Of a stretch of DNA of 63,011 bases, positions 45,112 through 54,235 are shown piece after piece. Source of the DNA: Leptolyngbyaceae cyanobacterium HOT.MB2.61 (GTDB lineage Bacteria > Cyanobacteriota > Cyanobacteriia > Leptolyngbyales > Leptolyngbyaceae); assembly GCA_023511615.1 (NCBI GenBank), contig JAIMBL010000006.1, positions 1-63,011 of the forward strand, written 5' to 3'. Every line of letters begins with the position of its first letter. The stretch's first letter is position 1. The position numbers and the translations under genes are program-made. The notes beneath the pieces were generated by a model. That model was not told the DNA's origin. It worked only from the letters and a program-made list of their open reading frames with translations, and did not search any database.

Positions 45112-45705
45112 TCAGGCAATGTTCTCAATTACGCTGTCAATCAAGCCATATTCTTTGGCTTCTTGAGCGGACATAAAATAGTCGCGATCAGTATCTTTTT
45201 CAATTTTTTCGAGGGGCTGCCCGGTTCGTTCTGCCAGAATCTCGTTTAGCTGACGTCGAATCCGCAGAATCTCCCTGGCCTCGATTTCAATATCCGTTGC
45301 CTGACCCCGCGTTCCCCCTAAAGGCTGGTGAATCATGATTCGAGCGTGGGGAAGGGCCAGTCGTTTGCCCTTGCTACCTGCCGTCAACAGGAAAGCACCC
45401 ATGGACGCTGCCAGTCCAACACAGATGGTTACTACCTCTGATTTAATGTGCTGCATGGTGTCATAGATCGCCATACCAGCGGTTACTGAGCCTCCGGGAG
45501 AATTGATATAGAGATAGATAGGCTTGTTCTGGTCGTCGGAGTCGAGATAGAGCAGATAGGCAACGATCGCATTGGCAATGCCGTCATCAACTTCTTCAGA
45601 TAGAAAAATAATGCGTTCGCGGAACAGCCGCTCATAAATGCTGATCCACTGCTCATAGGGGCTACCAGGAAGACGGTAGGGAACACTGGGAATACCAATT
45701 GGCAT
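45112..45705 (-). CDS. clpP: ATP-dependent Clp protease proteolytic subunit
   Basis: 197 residues. The serine peptidase has the catalytic Ser101 ([10 protein letters not shown]), His126 ([11 protein letters not shown]) and the Asp in the [12 protein letters not shown] segment. The start ATG at 45705 fits the [12 protein letters not shown]-terminus and has AGGAG seven bases upstream. Clp forms a 14-mer with a AAA+ unfoldase. It lies last of three clp genes transcribed together: clpR, a degenerate paralogue, then this active subunit. Which cyanobacterial ClpP paralogue it is (P1, P2, P3) needs a tree. Confidence 0.93.
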   Translation of the reverse strand: MPIGIPSVPYRLPGSPYEQWISIYERLFRERIIFLSEEVDDGIANAIVAYLLYLDSDDQNKPIYLYINSPGGSVTAGMAIYDTMQHIKSEVVTICVGLAASMGAFLLTAGSKGKRLALPHARIMIHQPLGGTRGQATDIEIEAREILRIRRQLNEILAERTGQPLEKIEKDTDRDYFMSAQEAKEYGLIDSVIENIA

Positions 45706-45862
45706 AGGAAAACTCCTGGAAATGATGAGAGGGAAGGGGGTTAGAAGAGTTTTGAGTTCTGAGTTCAAGGGGAATAGGGATAGGAGTAATGGAGTGAGAG
45801 GAAGAGAGGATGAATGGATGAGTAACCCTTTTCCCATCTACCCATCCACCCCTAGCCCCTCT

Positions 45863-46528
45863 CTAGCTGGCGATCGCAGCAACTGGTTTAGCCAGTTCCT
45901 TGGGACTTTCTAAAACCCGATCAATCAAACCATACTCCTGAGCTTGATAGGGCGTCATGTAGAAGGTACGATTCATGTCCTTCGCAATTCTTTTGGTGGA
46001 TTGACCCGTATTTCTGGCAAGAATGTCGAGGACCAGGGCTTGTTTAGCCAGCACAGCTTCTGCATTCACCTGGATGTCCGTTGCCTGTCCCTGAGTCGCC
46101 GCCTGGGGATGCCTGAGAGCAATCATGGAGTGGGGCAGACTGCCTCGTTTCCCTTTCGTCCCAGAAGACAGAATCAATGCTGCCATGCTGATTGCCTGCC
46201 CCAGGCAAATCGTTACAATGTCAGACTTCACATGCTGCATAGTGTCGTAGATGGCTAACGCAGCAGTAATCGACATCAAACCTGCTGTTTCGTTGGCCAT
46301 CCCAGCGGCCACCGGATCGCCATAGGAGTTGATATAAATATAGATAGGCTTGGTTTGGTCGTCGGAATCAAGGTACAACAATGCAGAGACGAGCGAGTTT
46401 GCCAGCCCTGTGGTAATGGGCTGATTTAAGAAAATAATTCGTTCCTGGCTGAGCCGGGTGTAGATATTAATCCACTGCCAGTAGGGGCTACCAGGGACGT
46501 TGTAGGGAACGCGCAGGATTTCATCCAT
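45863..46528 (-). CDS. Degenerate ClpP-like subunit
   Basis: 221 residues with a ClpP fold (LRVPYNVPGSPYWQWINIY ... YLDSDDQTKPIYIYIN). The Ser is kept (S114 in GQAISMAALIL), but the His position reads SMIALRHPQ: the aligned residue is R139 with a His shifted by one. The usual SPGG loop is altered to SYGDP and there is an insertion of about 13 residues (ANETAGLMSITAA). Activity is doubtful; it may be a structural ring subunit like ClpR. It is 18 bp from the clpR stop and 157 bp from clpP. Confidence 0.85.
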   Translation of the reverse strand: MDEILRVPYNVPGSPYWQWINIYTRLSQERIIFLNQPITTGLANSLVSALLYLDSDDQTKPIYIYINSYGDPVAAGMANETAGLMSITAALAIYDTMQHVKSDIVTICLGQAISMAALILSSGTKGKRGSLPHSMIALRHPQAATQGQATDIQVNAEAVLAKQALVLDILARNTGQSTKRIAKDMNRTFYMTPYQAQEYGLIDRVLESPKELAKPVAAIAS

Positions 46529-46546
46529 AGGAAGGCGATAGAATAA

Positions 46547-47236
46547 CTAGGAGACACCAGCAGGCAGGGGTTTTGGCAAGTCTTTTGTGCTTTCCAAAAC
46601 ACGATCAATCAGTCCATAATCCTTCGCCTGTTCGGGGGTCATATAAAACATGCGATCAGTGTCTTTTGCAATCTTTTCAGGAGTTTGACCCGTATTGCGG
46701 GACAGAATATCGAGCATGGCGGCCTTGTTGGCCAGAACTTCCTTGGCCCGAATTTGAATATCCGTTGCCTGACTGCGCCCCATCCCGACCCGTGGCTGGT
46801 TCAGCACAATCGTGGCGTGGGGCAGGCTCGCACGATAACCCTTCGTTCCAGCCGAAAGAATCATAGCGGCAGTTCCCATCGCTTGCCCAATACAGATGGT
46901 ATGGACTGGCGGTTTGACGTAGTTGATGGTGTCACAAATGGCAAAGGCTTCAGTGTCTTGACCGATCGCATCTCCCGTGTACCAGGACGTACCCGTTGAG
47001 TTGATGTAGAAGTAGATAGGCTTCTCCGGGTCGGCAAACTGTAGATAGAGCAACTGAGCAATGATTAACTTGGTGACATCGACCCCCAATTGGCGCTTAA
47101 AATCATCGGAAGACACCAGGGGCAATCCCAGATAAATAATGCGCTCCTTCAGCAACAGCGACGGCAAATCGGGGGGAGGCGTGCGGTAATAGGCATCGCC
47201 ATAGTATTGAGACTGCATAGCTTGGATAGACCTCAT
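46547..47236 (-). CDS. clpR: ClpR, non-catalytic Clp subunit
   Basis: About 229 residues. It begins MRSIQAMQSQYYGDAYYRTP, typical of cyanobacterial ClpR. The catalytic positions are replaced: the Ser site reads GQAMGTAAMIL (Gly) and the His site reads ATIVLNQPRV (Asn). The YINSTGTSWYTGDAIG loop is the ClpR form. ClpR assembles with an active ClpP to make a mixed ring that acts with ClpC. An ATG at 47218 is an alternative. It is the first gene of the clp cluster, and the promoter should be within 47237-47640. Confidence 0.92.
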   Translation of the reverse strand: MRSIQAMQSQYYGDAYYRTPPPDLPSLLLKERIIYLGLPLVSSDDFKRQLGVDVTKLIIAQLLYLQFADPEKPIYFYINSTGTSWYTGDAIGQDTEAFAICDTINYVKPPVHTICIGQAMGTAAMILSAGTKGYRASLPHATIVLNQPRVGMGRSQATDIQIRAKEVLANKAAMLDILSRNTGQTPEKIAKDTDRMFYMTPEQAKDYGLIDRVLESTKDLPKPLPAGVS

Positions 47237-47640
47237 AGCAGGTATTACCTGAGATGTGCGGCTGAAATTTTCTGTAACGAAAGACGGGGGCAGGAACGAA
47301 AGACGCTGTTTATACATACTAGCGTGAGGGGGCAGGGGTAGTGATAGGGACTGGAGGCCAGGGACCAAGGGGCTGAGGTGATAGGTGATAGGTGTCAGGG
47401 TCAGGTGTTAGAGGCTGGGGTTGGGCCCTCATTCACTAACAACTGACAATCACCTCTTTCCAGTGCCCTCCTCACGGTGCTCTCTGACCGATGGTTGCAT
47501 AAAATATTTACGCAGGAACCAGGGGTAGCCGTTGTTCGAAGAATTCTGAATTCGGTAGTTTGCAGTTTGACAGTATAAGAAGACAGAATCGATCTTGAGA
47601 GTTGAGACAATATCTCTCGGTACATCAGGAGTTTGGTTTC
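47237..47640. other. Divergent promoter region (clpR and vWA gene)
   Basis: No gene seen. There are purine-rich filler repeats (GGTGATAGGTGATAGGTG) near 47370-47400 and AT-rich sequence near 47540-47600, which probably contains promoters. Confidence 0.45.
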
Positions 47641-48888
47641 ATGAAAGTTGGTTTGCGGCCCGCTTTGAGCGATATGAATGTGGATGCGGCTCAGTTGGTG
47701 AGTCAGCGTCAGCTTGCGATTTCGATTTCAGCGATCGCAGAAGAAGTCGGTCGGGATGCCCCGCTGAATTTATGCTTAATTCTGGACCATAGCGGTTCTA
47801 TGGGCGGGCGACCGATAGAGATGGTGAAGCAGGCGGCGCAGCAAATTGTGGATCGGTTGTCACCGGGCGATCGCCTTTCCATTGTGGCCTTTGACCATAA
47901 AGCGAAGGTACTGGTATCGAACCAAACCATTGATAACCCTGCCAGTGTGAAGCTGCAAATTAGTCAGCTTAAGGCTGGAGGAGGGACTGCCATTGATGAA
48001 GGGCTGCGGTTGGGTATTGAAGAACTGGCAAAGTCGAAACGAGATACCATCTCTCAGGCATTCTTGCTGACAGATGGCGAGAATGAACACGGCGATAATG
48101 AGCGCTGCTTGAAACTGTCAAAATTAGCCGCGGACTACAATCTGACAATTAACACCCTGGGCTGTGGAGACGCCTGGAATCAGGATGTGCTAGAGAAAAT
48201 TGCCGATGCCGGTGGAGGAACCCTTTCTTATATTCAACAACCGGAGCAGGCAGTGGATGAATTTGGCCGTTTATTTACCCGGATTCAATCGGTCGGGCTC
48301 ACAAATGCTTACCTGTTGTTATCCTTTATGCCCAGTATCCGCCTGGCTGAAATGAAGCCGATCGCCCAGGTTTATCCCGATACGATTGAACTGAATGTAT
48401 TGCAAGAAGTGGATCATCGCTACGAAGTACGTCTGGGCGATCTGATGGTGGATGTTCCCAGAGTAGTACTGGCGAACCTCTATCTGAACAAGTTACCGGA
48501 GGGTCTGCAAACGATCGCCTATGCCCAAGTTCGCTACGACGACCCGGCCTATGCCAGAGAAGGGATCCTTTCTGAAAAGATCCCAGTTACGGCCAATTTC
48601 ATGAGTCCCTATTACCCCGCCCCCGATCCCCAGGTACAGCAGCATGTTCTGGCTCTAGCAAAATATCGCCAGACACAAATTGCAGAAACGAAACTCCAGA
48701 TGGGCGATCGCTCCGGAGCCGTCACGATGCTCCAAACCGCCGCAAAAACAGCCCTTCAGATGGGAGACCAGGGAGCTGCTACTGTGCTACAGAACAACGC
48801 TACCCGCCTTCAAGCTGGGGAGGAGCTTTCAGAAGCAGACCGTAAGAAAACACGAATTGTATCCAAAACAACGTTACAGGGCGAATAG
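47641..48888 (+). CDS. von Willebrand factor A (vWA) domain protein
   Basis: About 415 residues from the ATG at 47641 (AGGAG nine bases upstream). LNLCLILDHSGSMGGRPIEM carries the DxSxS metal-ion-dependent adhesion site, and TDGENEHGDN contains its final Asp. A beta-sandwich and a helical C-terminal domain follow, with repeated (K)LQMGD(R/Q)(S/G)A motifs near 355-385. vWA proteins bind partners in a Mg-dependent way. It has no signal peptide or TM segment, so it is cytosolic; in cyanobacteria such proteins are of unknown role. Confidence 0.85.
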   Translation: MKVGLRPALSDMNVDAAQLVSQRQLAISISAIAEEVGRDAPLNLCLILDHSGSMGGRPIEMVKQAAQQIVDRLSPGDRLSIVAFDHKAKVLVSNQTIDNPASVKLQISQLKAGGGTAIDEGLRLGIEELAKSKRDTISQAFLLTDGENEHGDNERCLKLSKLAADYNLTINTLGCGDAWNQDVLEKIADAGGGTLSYIQQPEQAVDEFGRLFTRIQSVGLTNAYLLLSFMPSIRLAEMKPIAQVYPDTIELNVLQEVDHRYEVRLGDLMVDVPRVVLANLYLNKLPEGLQTIAYAQVRYDDPAYAREGILSEKIPVTANFMSPYYPAPDPQVQQHVLALAKYRQTQIAETKLQMGDRSGAVTMLQTAAKTALQMGDQGAATVLQNNATRLQAGEELSEADRKKTRIVSKTTLQGE

Positions 48889-48903
48889 CCAGATCTGATA
48901 GTT

Positions 48904-49983
48904 TCAGGCGATGGCTGACGCTTTTGGACGAGCAAAGATCATTCGGCCCGCCGAAGTTTGGAGGGCACTGGTAACCACCACCTGCAACTCGCCGCCGACA
49001 TAACTGCTACCATCTTCCACAACAACCATGGTGCCATCATCCAGGTAACCGACACCCTGAGCGGGTTCTTTTCCTTCCTTGAGAATTTTCAGGTCAATGC
49101 TATCACCAGGTAAATAGCTGGGGCGGACTGCCTGAGTCAGGTCATTAATATTTAAAACAGGCACCTTTTGCAGATTAGCGACCTTGTTCAGGTTGTAATC
49201 ATTGGTCAGCAGCGTGGCGTTGATCTCCTGCGCTAACCGAATCAATTTGGCATCAACGGTAGGAACGTCATCGTAGTCTGCCGGGTGAATCAGGATGCGA
49301 TCCGGATAGGCTTCCTTCATCCGATTCAAGATATCCAGCCCCCGTCGTCCCCGTACCCGCTTTTGATCGTTAGAAGCATCGGCAACCTGCTGCAATTCTC
49401 GCAGGACGAACTGCGGCACCAGAATTTGCCCTTCCAAAAACCCCGTATTCAAAAGTCCCTCAATACGACCATCAATAATGCAACTGGTGTCCAGCACCTT
49501 GGTACTGGCAGGCTTGAGGGTCCCTTCCGCCAGCAGTAGCGTTTCTACTGTGTGGGGGTTAATTAACCGCAGCAATGTTCTTCCATGCACATCGGCCAGT
49601 GTGACGCCAGAAAAAGCAAACATCACACTACCCACTACAGCCGCTAGAGGCTTAATAAACGAGAATTCTGGTGGAATCGGCAGCAGGAAGATAGGAGCCA
49701 GGATTAGATTTGCGACCAGTAGTCCAAGCACCATTCCAACCGCGCGACTGAGTAAAATGTCGGCGGGCATGGTACGGAACTGCCGCTCTAATCGTCGGTA
49801 GCTGGTTTGTACGACCAGGCCGATCGCCAGGCCAATAATCGCTCCAAAGCCAGCGCTAACCCAACGCAGCCCCTCTTCGTTCGTCACCTGCTGTAAGGTG
49901 CTGGTTGGCAACTCTTCGATGCCATGAAAACCGATCCCCGCCCCTGCTAGGATGAATGAAATGATAATGATTGCATCAAGCAT
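48904..49983 (-). CDS. PIN-TRAM membrane protein (YacL-like)
   Basis: 359 residues. Four TM helices occupy about the first 140 residues. The PIN domain begins STKVLDTSCIIDGRIEGLL (first catalytic Asp), continues KRVRGRRGLDILNRM and DAKLIRLAQEINATLLTNDYNLNKVA. The TRAM domain at the end (GDSIDLKILKEGKEPAQGVGYLDDGTMVVVEDG) can bind RNA. The family acts as a membrane-anchored putative nuclease, widespread in Gram-positives and cyanobacteria. Its stop lies 15 bp from the convergent vWA gene. Confidence 0.9.
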   Translation of the reverse strand: MLDAIIIISFILAGAGIGFHGIEELPTSTLQQVTNEEGLRWVSAGFGAIIGLAIGLVVQTSYRRLERQFRTMPADILLSRAVGMVLGLLVANLILAPIFLLPIPPEFSFIKPLAAVVGSVMFAFSGVTLADVHGRTLLRLINPHTVETLLLAEGTLKPASTKVLDTSCIIDGRIEGLLNTGFLEGQILVPQFVLRELQQVADASNDQKRVRGRRGLDILNRMKEAYPDRILIHPADYDDVPTVDAKLIRLAQEINATLLTNDYNLNKVANLQKVPVLNINDLTQAVRPSYLPGDSIDLKILKEGKEPAQGVGYLDDGTMVVVEDGSSYVGGELQVVVTSALQTSAGRMIFARPKASAIA

Positions 49984-50128
49984 AATTTCAGGTTGGTTGG
50001 GGGAAACTTGTTCCCAACTTTAGAAAGCTGAGAACCTGCCAATCTAGATCAGGAGCCAGTGAAAGCGTTCTAACTGATGACAAATTAACGTAAATAACAA
50101 CTAAATCTGGCTTCGTCGTCAGGCTGGC

Positions 50129-51496
50129 ATGACCTTATTATACTCTTCGTCTCAAACAATGCTTTTGGCTAGAGAGTACGCCGGACAGGCCATTGATCCG
50201 TTTGAGGCACCAGCGGCTGCTTATATTCATATTCCGTTTTGCCGCAGGCGTTGCTTTTATTGCGACTTTCCCATCTCAGTAGTTGGGGACAGACCGCCGA
50301 TCACGGATCAGAAATCGGGAGTTGGAAGCCAGGGGGAAGCGGTTGTCCGCGATCGAATTAATGGCAGCAATTCAGGGGCGATCGCCCATTACGTTGAAGT
50401 CCTTTGCCAGGAAATTGGCTGTACTCCTTCTCAGGGGCATGAGCTGGAGACTATATTTCTGGGTGGAGGAACGCCTTCCCTGCTCTCGGTTGAGCAACTG
50501 GAGCAGATTCTGCACACTCTGGATCAGCGGTTTGGGATTGGAGCGGAGGCTGAAATTTCAATGGAGATTGATCCCGCAACATTTGATCTGGAGCAGGTGC
50601 GAGGTTATCGTTTAGCTGGGGTGAATCGCGTGAGTCTGGGCGTGCAGGCTTTTCAGCCAGAACTGCTGGCAGCCTGTGGGCGATCGCACACGGTCGAAGA
50701 TATTGCCAGAGCCATCGAACTCATCCACCAAGCAGGCTTCCAGAACATCAGCCTGGATCTAATCTCTGGCTTACCCCATCAAACCCTTGATCACTGGCAA
50801 GAATCACTGGAACGGGCAATTGCCCTATTCCCAACCCATCTTTCTTGCTATGACTTAACAATTGAAGCCGGTACCCCCTTCAGCCGCCAGTACAAACCAG
50901 GGGTAACCCCTCTGCCCTCAGACGAAACCGCCGCCGACATGTACCGTCTGGCCCAGAAAACCCTAACTGCTGCTGGGTTCGACCATTACGAAATTTCTAA
51001 CTACGCCAGACCGGGGTATCAGTGCCGCCACAATCGGGTGTATTGGGAAAATCGCCCATTTTACGGATTTGGGATGGGAGCTACCAGCTATGTGAGGGGC
51101 GATCGCTTTGCCAGGCCCCGCAAAACACGGGAATATTATGCCTGGGTGGAGGAAATGCAAGCAGCACTTGATAGCGGGATATCTCCTTTTACATCCCCCG
51201 TGACCCCCTCTTCCCATGACCTCCTCCTGGATAGGCTCATGCTGGGACTGAGGCTGGCCGAAGGACTGAGCCTTTTTGCCCTTTCCCAAACATTTGGCCA
51301 GGAAACGGTAGAGAGAATCTGGAAGCGTCTCCAACCCTACCATCAGAAAGGCTGGGTCGAGGTGCAGGGGAATCCAGGGGCGATCGCTCCCGATGAAACC
51401 ATCCCACCAGTCCCAGGTCGCATCAAACTCACCGATCCAGAAGGTTTCCTGTTTTCAAACGTCATCCTGAGTACCCTATTTGAAGAGTTTTCTTGA
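50129..51496 (+). CDS. hemW: HemW-like radical SAM heme chaperone
   Basis: 455 residues. The radical-SAM site is C38-x3-C42-x2-C45 (IPFCRRRCFYCDF) and the substrate region has FLGGGTPSLL, EISMEIDPATFDL and NRVSLGVQAFQPELL. The C-terminal domain with the YEISNYARPGYQCRHN segment is typical. HemW binds heme and delivers it to apo-enzymes. A Gly/Ser-rich insertion of about 25 residues interrupts the region just after the iron-sulfur site (around residues 54-80), longer than usual. The ATG at 50129 has AGG before it. Confidence 0.9.
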   Translation: MTLLYSSSQTMLLAREYAGQAIDPFEAPAAAYIHIPFCRRRCFYCDFPISVVGDRPPITDQKSGVGSQGEAVVRDRINGSNSGAIAHYVEVLCQEIGCTPSQGHELETIFLGGGTPSLLSVEQLEQILHTLDQRFGIGAEAEISMEIDPATFDLEQVRGYRLAGVNRVSLGVQAFQPELLAACGRSHTVEDIARAIELIHQAGFQNISLDLISGLPHQTLDHWQESLERAIALFPTHLSCYDLTIEAGTPFSRQYKPGVTPLPSDETAADMYRLAQKTLTAAGFDHYEISNYARPGYQCRHNRVYWENRPFYGFGMGATSYVRGDRFARPRKTREYYAWVEEMQAALDSGISPFTSPVTPSSHDLLLDRLMLGLRLAEGLSLFALSQTFGQETVERIWKRLQPYHQKGWVEVQGNPGAIAPDETIPPVPGRIKLTDPEGFLFSNVILSTLFEEFS

Positions 51497-51525
51497 ACAT
51501 TGAACTTTCCGCCGCATCCGCCCTT

Positions 51526-51570
51526 CTATAGCTCTACGCAGGGGCGTTAGGACATTGACTACCGCTATAC
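51526..51570. repeat. Family B element, core-less copy
   Basis: CTATAGCTCTACGCAGGGGCGTTAGGACATTGACTACCGCTATAC-like: it joins the left arm and the last part of the right arm of the full elements without the GC-rich core. Confidence 0.7.
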
Positions 51571-51656
51571 CTTTCTCCTCCTTCGCCTTGAATAAAAAAA
51601 CTCAAAACTCCTCCCTCCCCTCTCCCCTCTTCCCTCACTTAACAAACAACGCCTGA

Positions 51657-53144
51657 TCAAATCCCAAACAACGTCTGCAAGCGCTTGCGAATCTTTAGCA
51701 AGGGTGTTTCCTCCGAAAACTCCGACAGAATTCCCATTTCACGCAGAGTTTGCTGCCGCTCCATCAGCTTTTGGGCAATCTGGTCAGCTAACCCCCGGTA
51801 ATTCTCTAGTAGCCGTTGCAGGTCATTCCGTTCAATCACAAACAGGATTGTGTCTTCCAGGGTGCGGACGGTTGCTGAACGTGGAATGCCTAATAGTAAA
51901 GACATTTCACCAAAAAACTCCCCTTCATTCAGCGTGGCGATGTACTGCTCTACTCGCTTTGAAAAGATTTCGACTGAACCTCTGAGGATGATGTAGAAGG
52001 AATCGCCAGGAGTATTTTCTTCACAGACAATCTGGTCTGCGGGAAAGAGTTGTCGATAGCCATACTCAATCAGTTGCAACAGTTCCCCATCGCTGCACTG
52101 TTCAAAGTAAGAAATCCGTCGCAGCAGATCTCGTAACGCTACATTACTGGGGGGCCTGGGTGCTGCTTTCCGTTGTTCCCCTGCATAGTCGGCTAAGGCA
52201 GGTGATTCGGGGGAAGGGGGTTTGCCATTGTCTGCTTCGCCGTTACGCCTACTCCGATTAAACAGCGGCACAATTTCCTCCAGGTTACGAATCCATAGCT
52301 CGCGCTGGGGAAAAGGCACCTGAATATTGCGCATTCGTAATTCTCGCTCAATCTGGAAATTGAGGGCACTTTTGATCGGTTCACTCTCCGTGGGCTGGTT
52401 AATCCACACCAGCAGTTCAAATAGCAGGGCACTGTCTGCGAACTCTCGAAACCATACTCTAGGAGCGGGATCGTTTAAGACCCGCGGATCTTTTCGAGCG
52501 GCTTCCAGAAGTGCCTCAGACACCAATAGGGTATCGCTGCCATAATCAACTCCGACTGGAATGTGAAGGCGACAGCGGGGATCGCGGTAGCTCCAGTTAA
52601 TGACATTATTTTCTACAAATTTAATATTCGGCACAATCACGAAAATGCCGTCCAGGGTTCGCACCATCGTGGAGCGAATGGAAATATTTTCAACGGTGCC
52701 CAACAGGTCGTTGACTTCAATAAAGTCCCCGACTCGAATCGGCTGCTCGATCAGCAGAGTCAAACCACTGATAAAGTTGCTGGCCAGGTTTTGCAGTCCA
52801 AAGCCCAAACCGATACCCAGAACTCCAGCAAATAGCGTCAGGGAACTCAGGTTCACGCCTGCGGTTTGCAGAACAATGAGAAACCCAAGCACCGTGAACA
52901 GGTAACGAATGAAGGAAGCGATGACTTCACGGGTTCCCCGATCCAGTCCTATGCGGATCAGCACTCCACGCTTGAGCCAGTTGCTGAAGGCACGGGAAAC
53001 CCAAAAGACTGCGATCGTTATCAGGATAAGGGTTGCAATCAGGCTGAGAGAATAGCGGTTGTTACCAATCTCGAACATGGGAGCAGCTAACAACTTGCCA
53101 AGCTCTGTAATGATTTCCTGAAGCTTGCTAATGAACCAGTTCAT
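51657..53144 (-). CDS. MscS-type channel fused to a cyclic-nucleotide-binding domain
   Basis: About 495 residues. TM helices are near residues 30-55, 75-95 and 100-130; the third has the Gly/Ala-rich MscS pore pattern (GVLGIGLGFGLQNLASNFISG). The cytoplasmic cage follows (PIRVGDFIEVNDLLGTVENISIRST). At about 370-480 there is a cNMP-binding domain: IVCEENTPGDSFYIILRGSVEIF, GEFFGEMSLLLGIPRSATVRT, the phosphate-binding cassette. This channel type could respond to osmotic tension and to cAMP or cGMP. The ATG at 53144 is preferred; the frame opens at 53174. Confidence 0.9.
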   Translation of the reverse strand: MNWFISKLQEIITELGKLLAAPMFEIGNNRYSLSLIATLILITIAVFWVSRAFSNWLKRGVLIRIGLDRGTREVIASFIRYLFTVLGFLIVLQTAGVNLSSLTLFAGVLGIGLGFGLQNLASNFISGLTLLIEQPIRVGDFIEVNDLLGTVENISIRSTMVRTLDGIFVIVPNIKFVENNVINWSYRDPRCRLHIPVGVDYGSDTLLVSEALLEAARKDPRVLNDPAPRVWFREFADSALLFELLVWINQPTESEPIKSALNFQIERELRMRNIQVPFPQRELWIRNLEEIVPLFNRSRRNGEADNGKPPSPESPALADYAGEQRKAAPRPPSNVALRDLLRRISYFEQCSDGELLQLIEYGYRQLFPADQIVCEENTPGDSFYIILRGSVEIFSKRVEQYIATLNEGEFFGEMSLLLGIPRSATVRTLEDTILFVIERNDLQRLLENYRGLADQIAQKLMERQQTLREMGILSEFSEETPLLKIRKRLQTLFGI

Positions 53145-53262
53145 CTTATCGGAGAAGGGTGCGATGCTCCCCACTCTAACAGACAGAACAGAGTCGAATT
53201 AGTTTATCCTGGAAGCAGGGTTGTTTACGGAACTTAACAGTTTTCTTCTCCAGGGCGACCAG

Positions 53263-54135
53263 ATGAAATGCATTATTAATCGCCGTGCCCAGTTCTCAGC
53301 CAGTCATCGCTACTGGTTACCTGAACTGAGCGAAGCAGAGAATCTCAGGCAGTTTGGTGCCTGCACTCACTATCCGGGACATGGACACAATTACGTGCTT
53401 TATGTCTCGATGGAAGGGGAGTTGGATGAGTATGGCATGGTGTTGAACCTATCCGATGTAAAGCACGTGATTCATCGAGAAATCACCAGTCAGCTCGATT
53501 TTTCCTATCTAAACGATGTCTGGCAGGAATTTCAGGAAACACTGCCCACGACCGAAAACATTGCACGGGTCATCTGGCAACGACTGGTGCCCCATCTCCC
53601 GATTGTCCGCATTCAGCTTTTTGAACATCCTGAACTCTGGGCAGACTACTACGGAAACAGTATGGAAGCGTATCTCACTATCAGCACCCATTTCAGCGCT
53701 GCCCATCGGCTGGCACGCCCTGATCTCAGCTACGAAGAGAATTGTGAAATTTATGGCAAGTGTGCTCGCCCTAATGGTCATGGGCATAATTACCATCTGG
53801 AAGTGACGATTAAGGGTGAAATTGACCCGCGTACTGGTATGGTTGCAGACCTGGTTGCTTTTCAAAAGGCCGTAGATGACTACGTTGTGGAGCCGTTTGA
53901 CCACACCTTCTTAAATAAGGACATTCCCTATTTTGCGGAGGTGGTACCTACGGCTGAAAATATTGCGGTTCACATTCGCGATCTGCTGAAAGAGCCAATT
54001 CGCCAGATGGGTGCTCAACTGCATAAGGTGAAGCTGGTTGAGAGCCCGAATAACTCTTGCGAGGTTTACTGTGTGGAAGAGGAGTCAGCGGCAACCCACG
54101 CTCAGATGGTCAAGCCTGCTCTAATCAGGGCTTAG
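53263..54135 (+). CDS. Double-domain QueD/PTPS-family protein
   Basis: 290 residues with two tandem 6-carboxytetrahydropterin synthase-like domains. Domain 1: FSASHRYWLPE and CTHYPGHGHNYVL; domain 2: FSAAHRLARPD and CARPNGHGHNYHL. Each has a Zn-His triad (H in ASHR/AAHR, plus the two in GHGHN) and a Cys in the pre-loop. The C-terminal segment of domain 1 (LPTTENIARVIWQRL) repeats in domain 2 (VPTAENIAVHIRDLL). Such fused proteins could make 6-carboxytetrahydropterin for queuosine, or serve in biopterin-glycoside synthesis. AGGG precedes the ATG at 53263. Transcription is divergent from mscS. Confidence 0.9.
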   Translation: MKCIINRRAQFSASHRYWLPELSEAENLRQFGACTHYPGHGHNYVLYVSMEGELDEYGMVLNLSDVKHVIHREITSQLDFSYLNDVWQEFQETLPTTENIARVIWQRLVPHLPIVRIQLFEHPELWADYYGNSMEAYLTISTHFSAAHRLARPDLSYEENCEIYGKCARPNGHGHNYHLEVTIKGEIDPRTGMVADLVAFQKAVDDYVVEPFDHTFLNKDIPYFAEVVPTAENIAVHIRDLLKEPIRQMGAQLHKVKLVESPNNSCEVYCVEEESAATHAQMVKPALIRA

Positions 54136-54235
54136 GGAGTCGCTGTACTCTTGATTGTTTTGGGAAGCTGGCATAGACTGGTGTGCTTGAACTGGGATTG
54201 CAAAGTCCTCTTCGTCTCTGCATTTAAGCTGCTCT

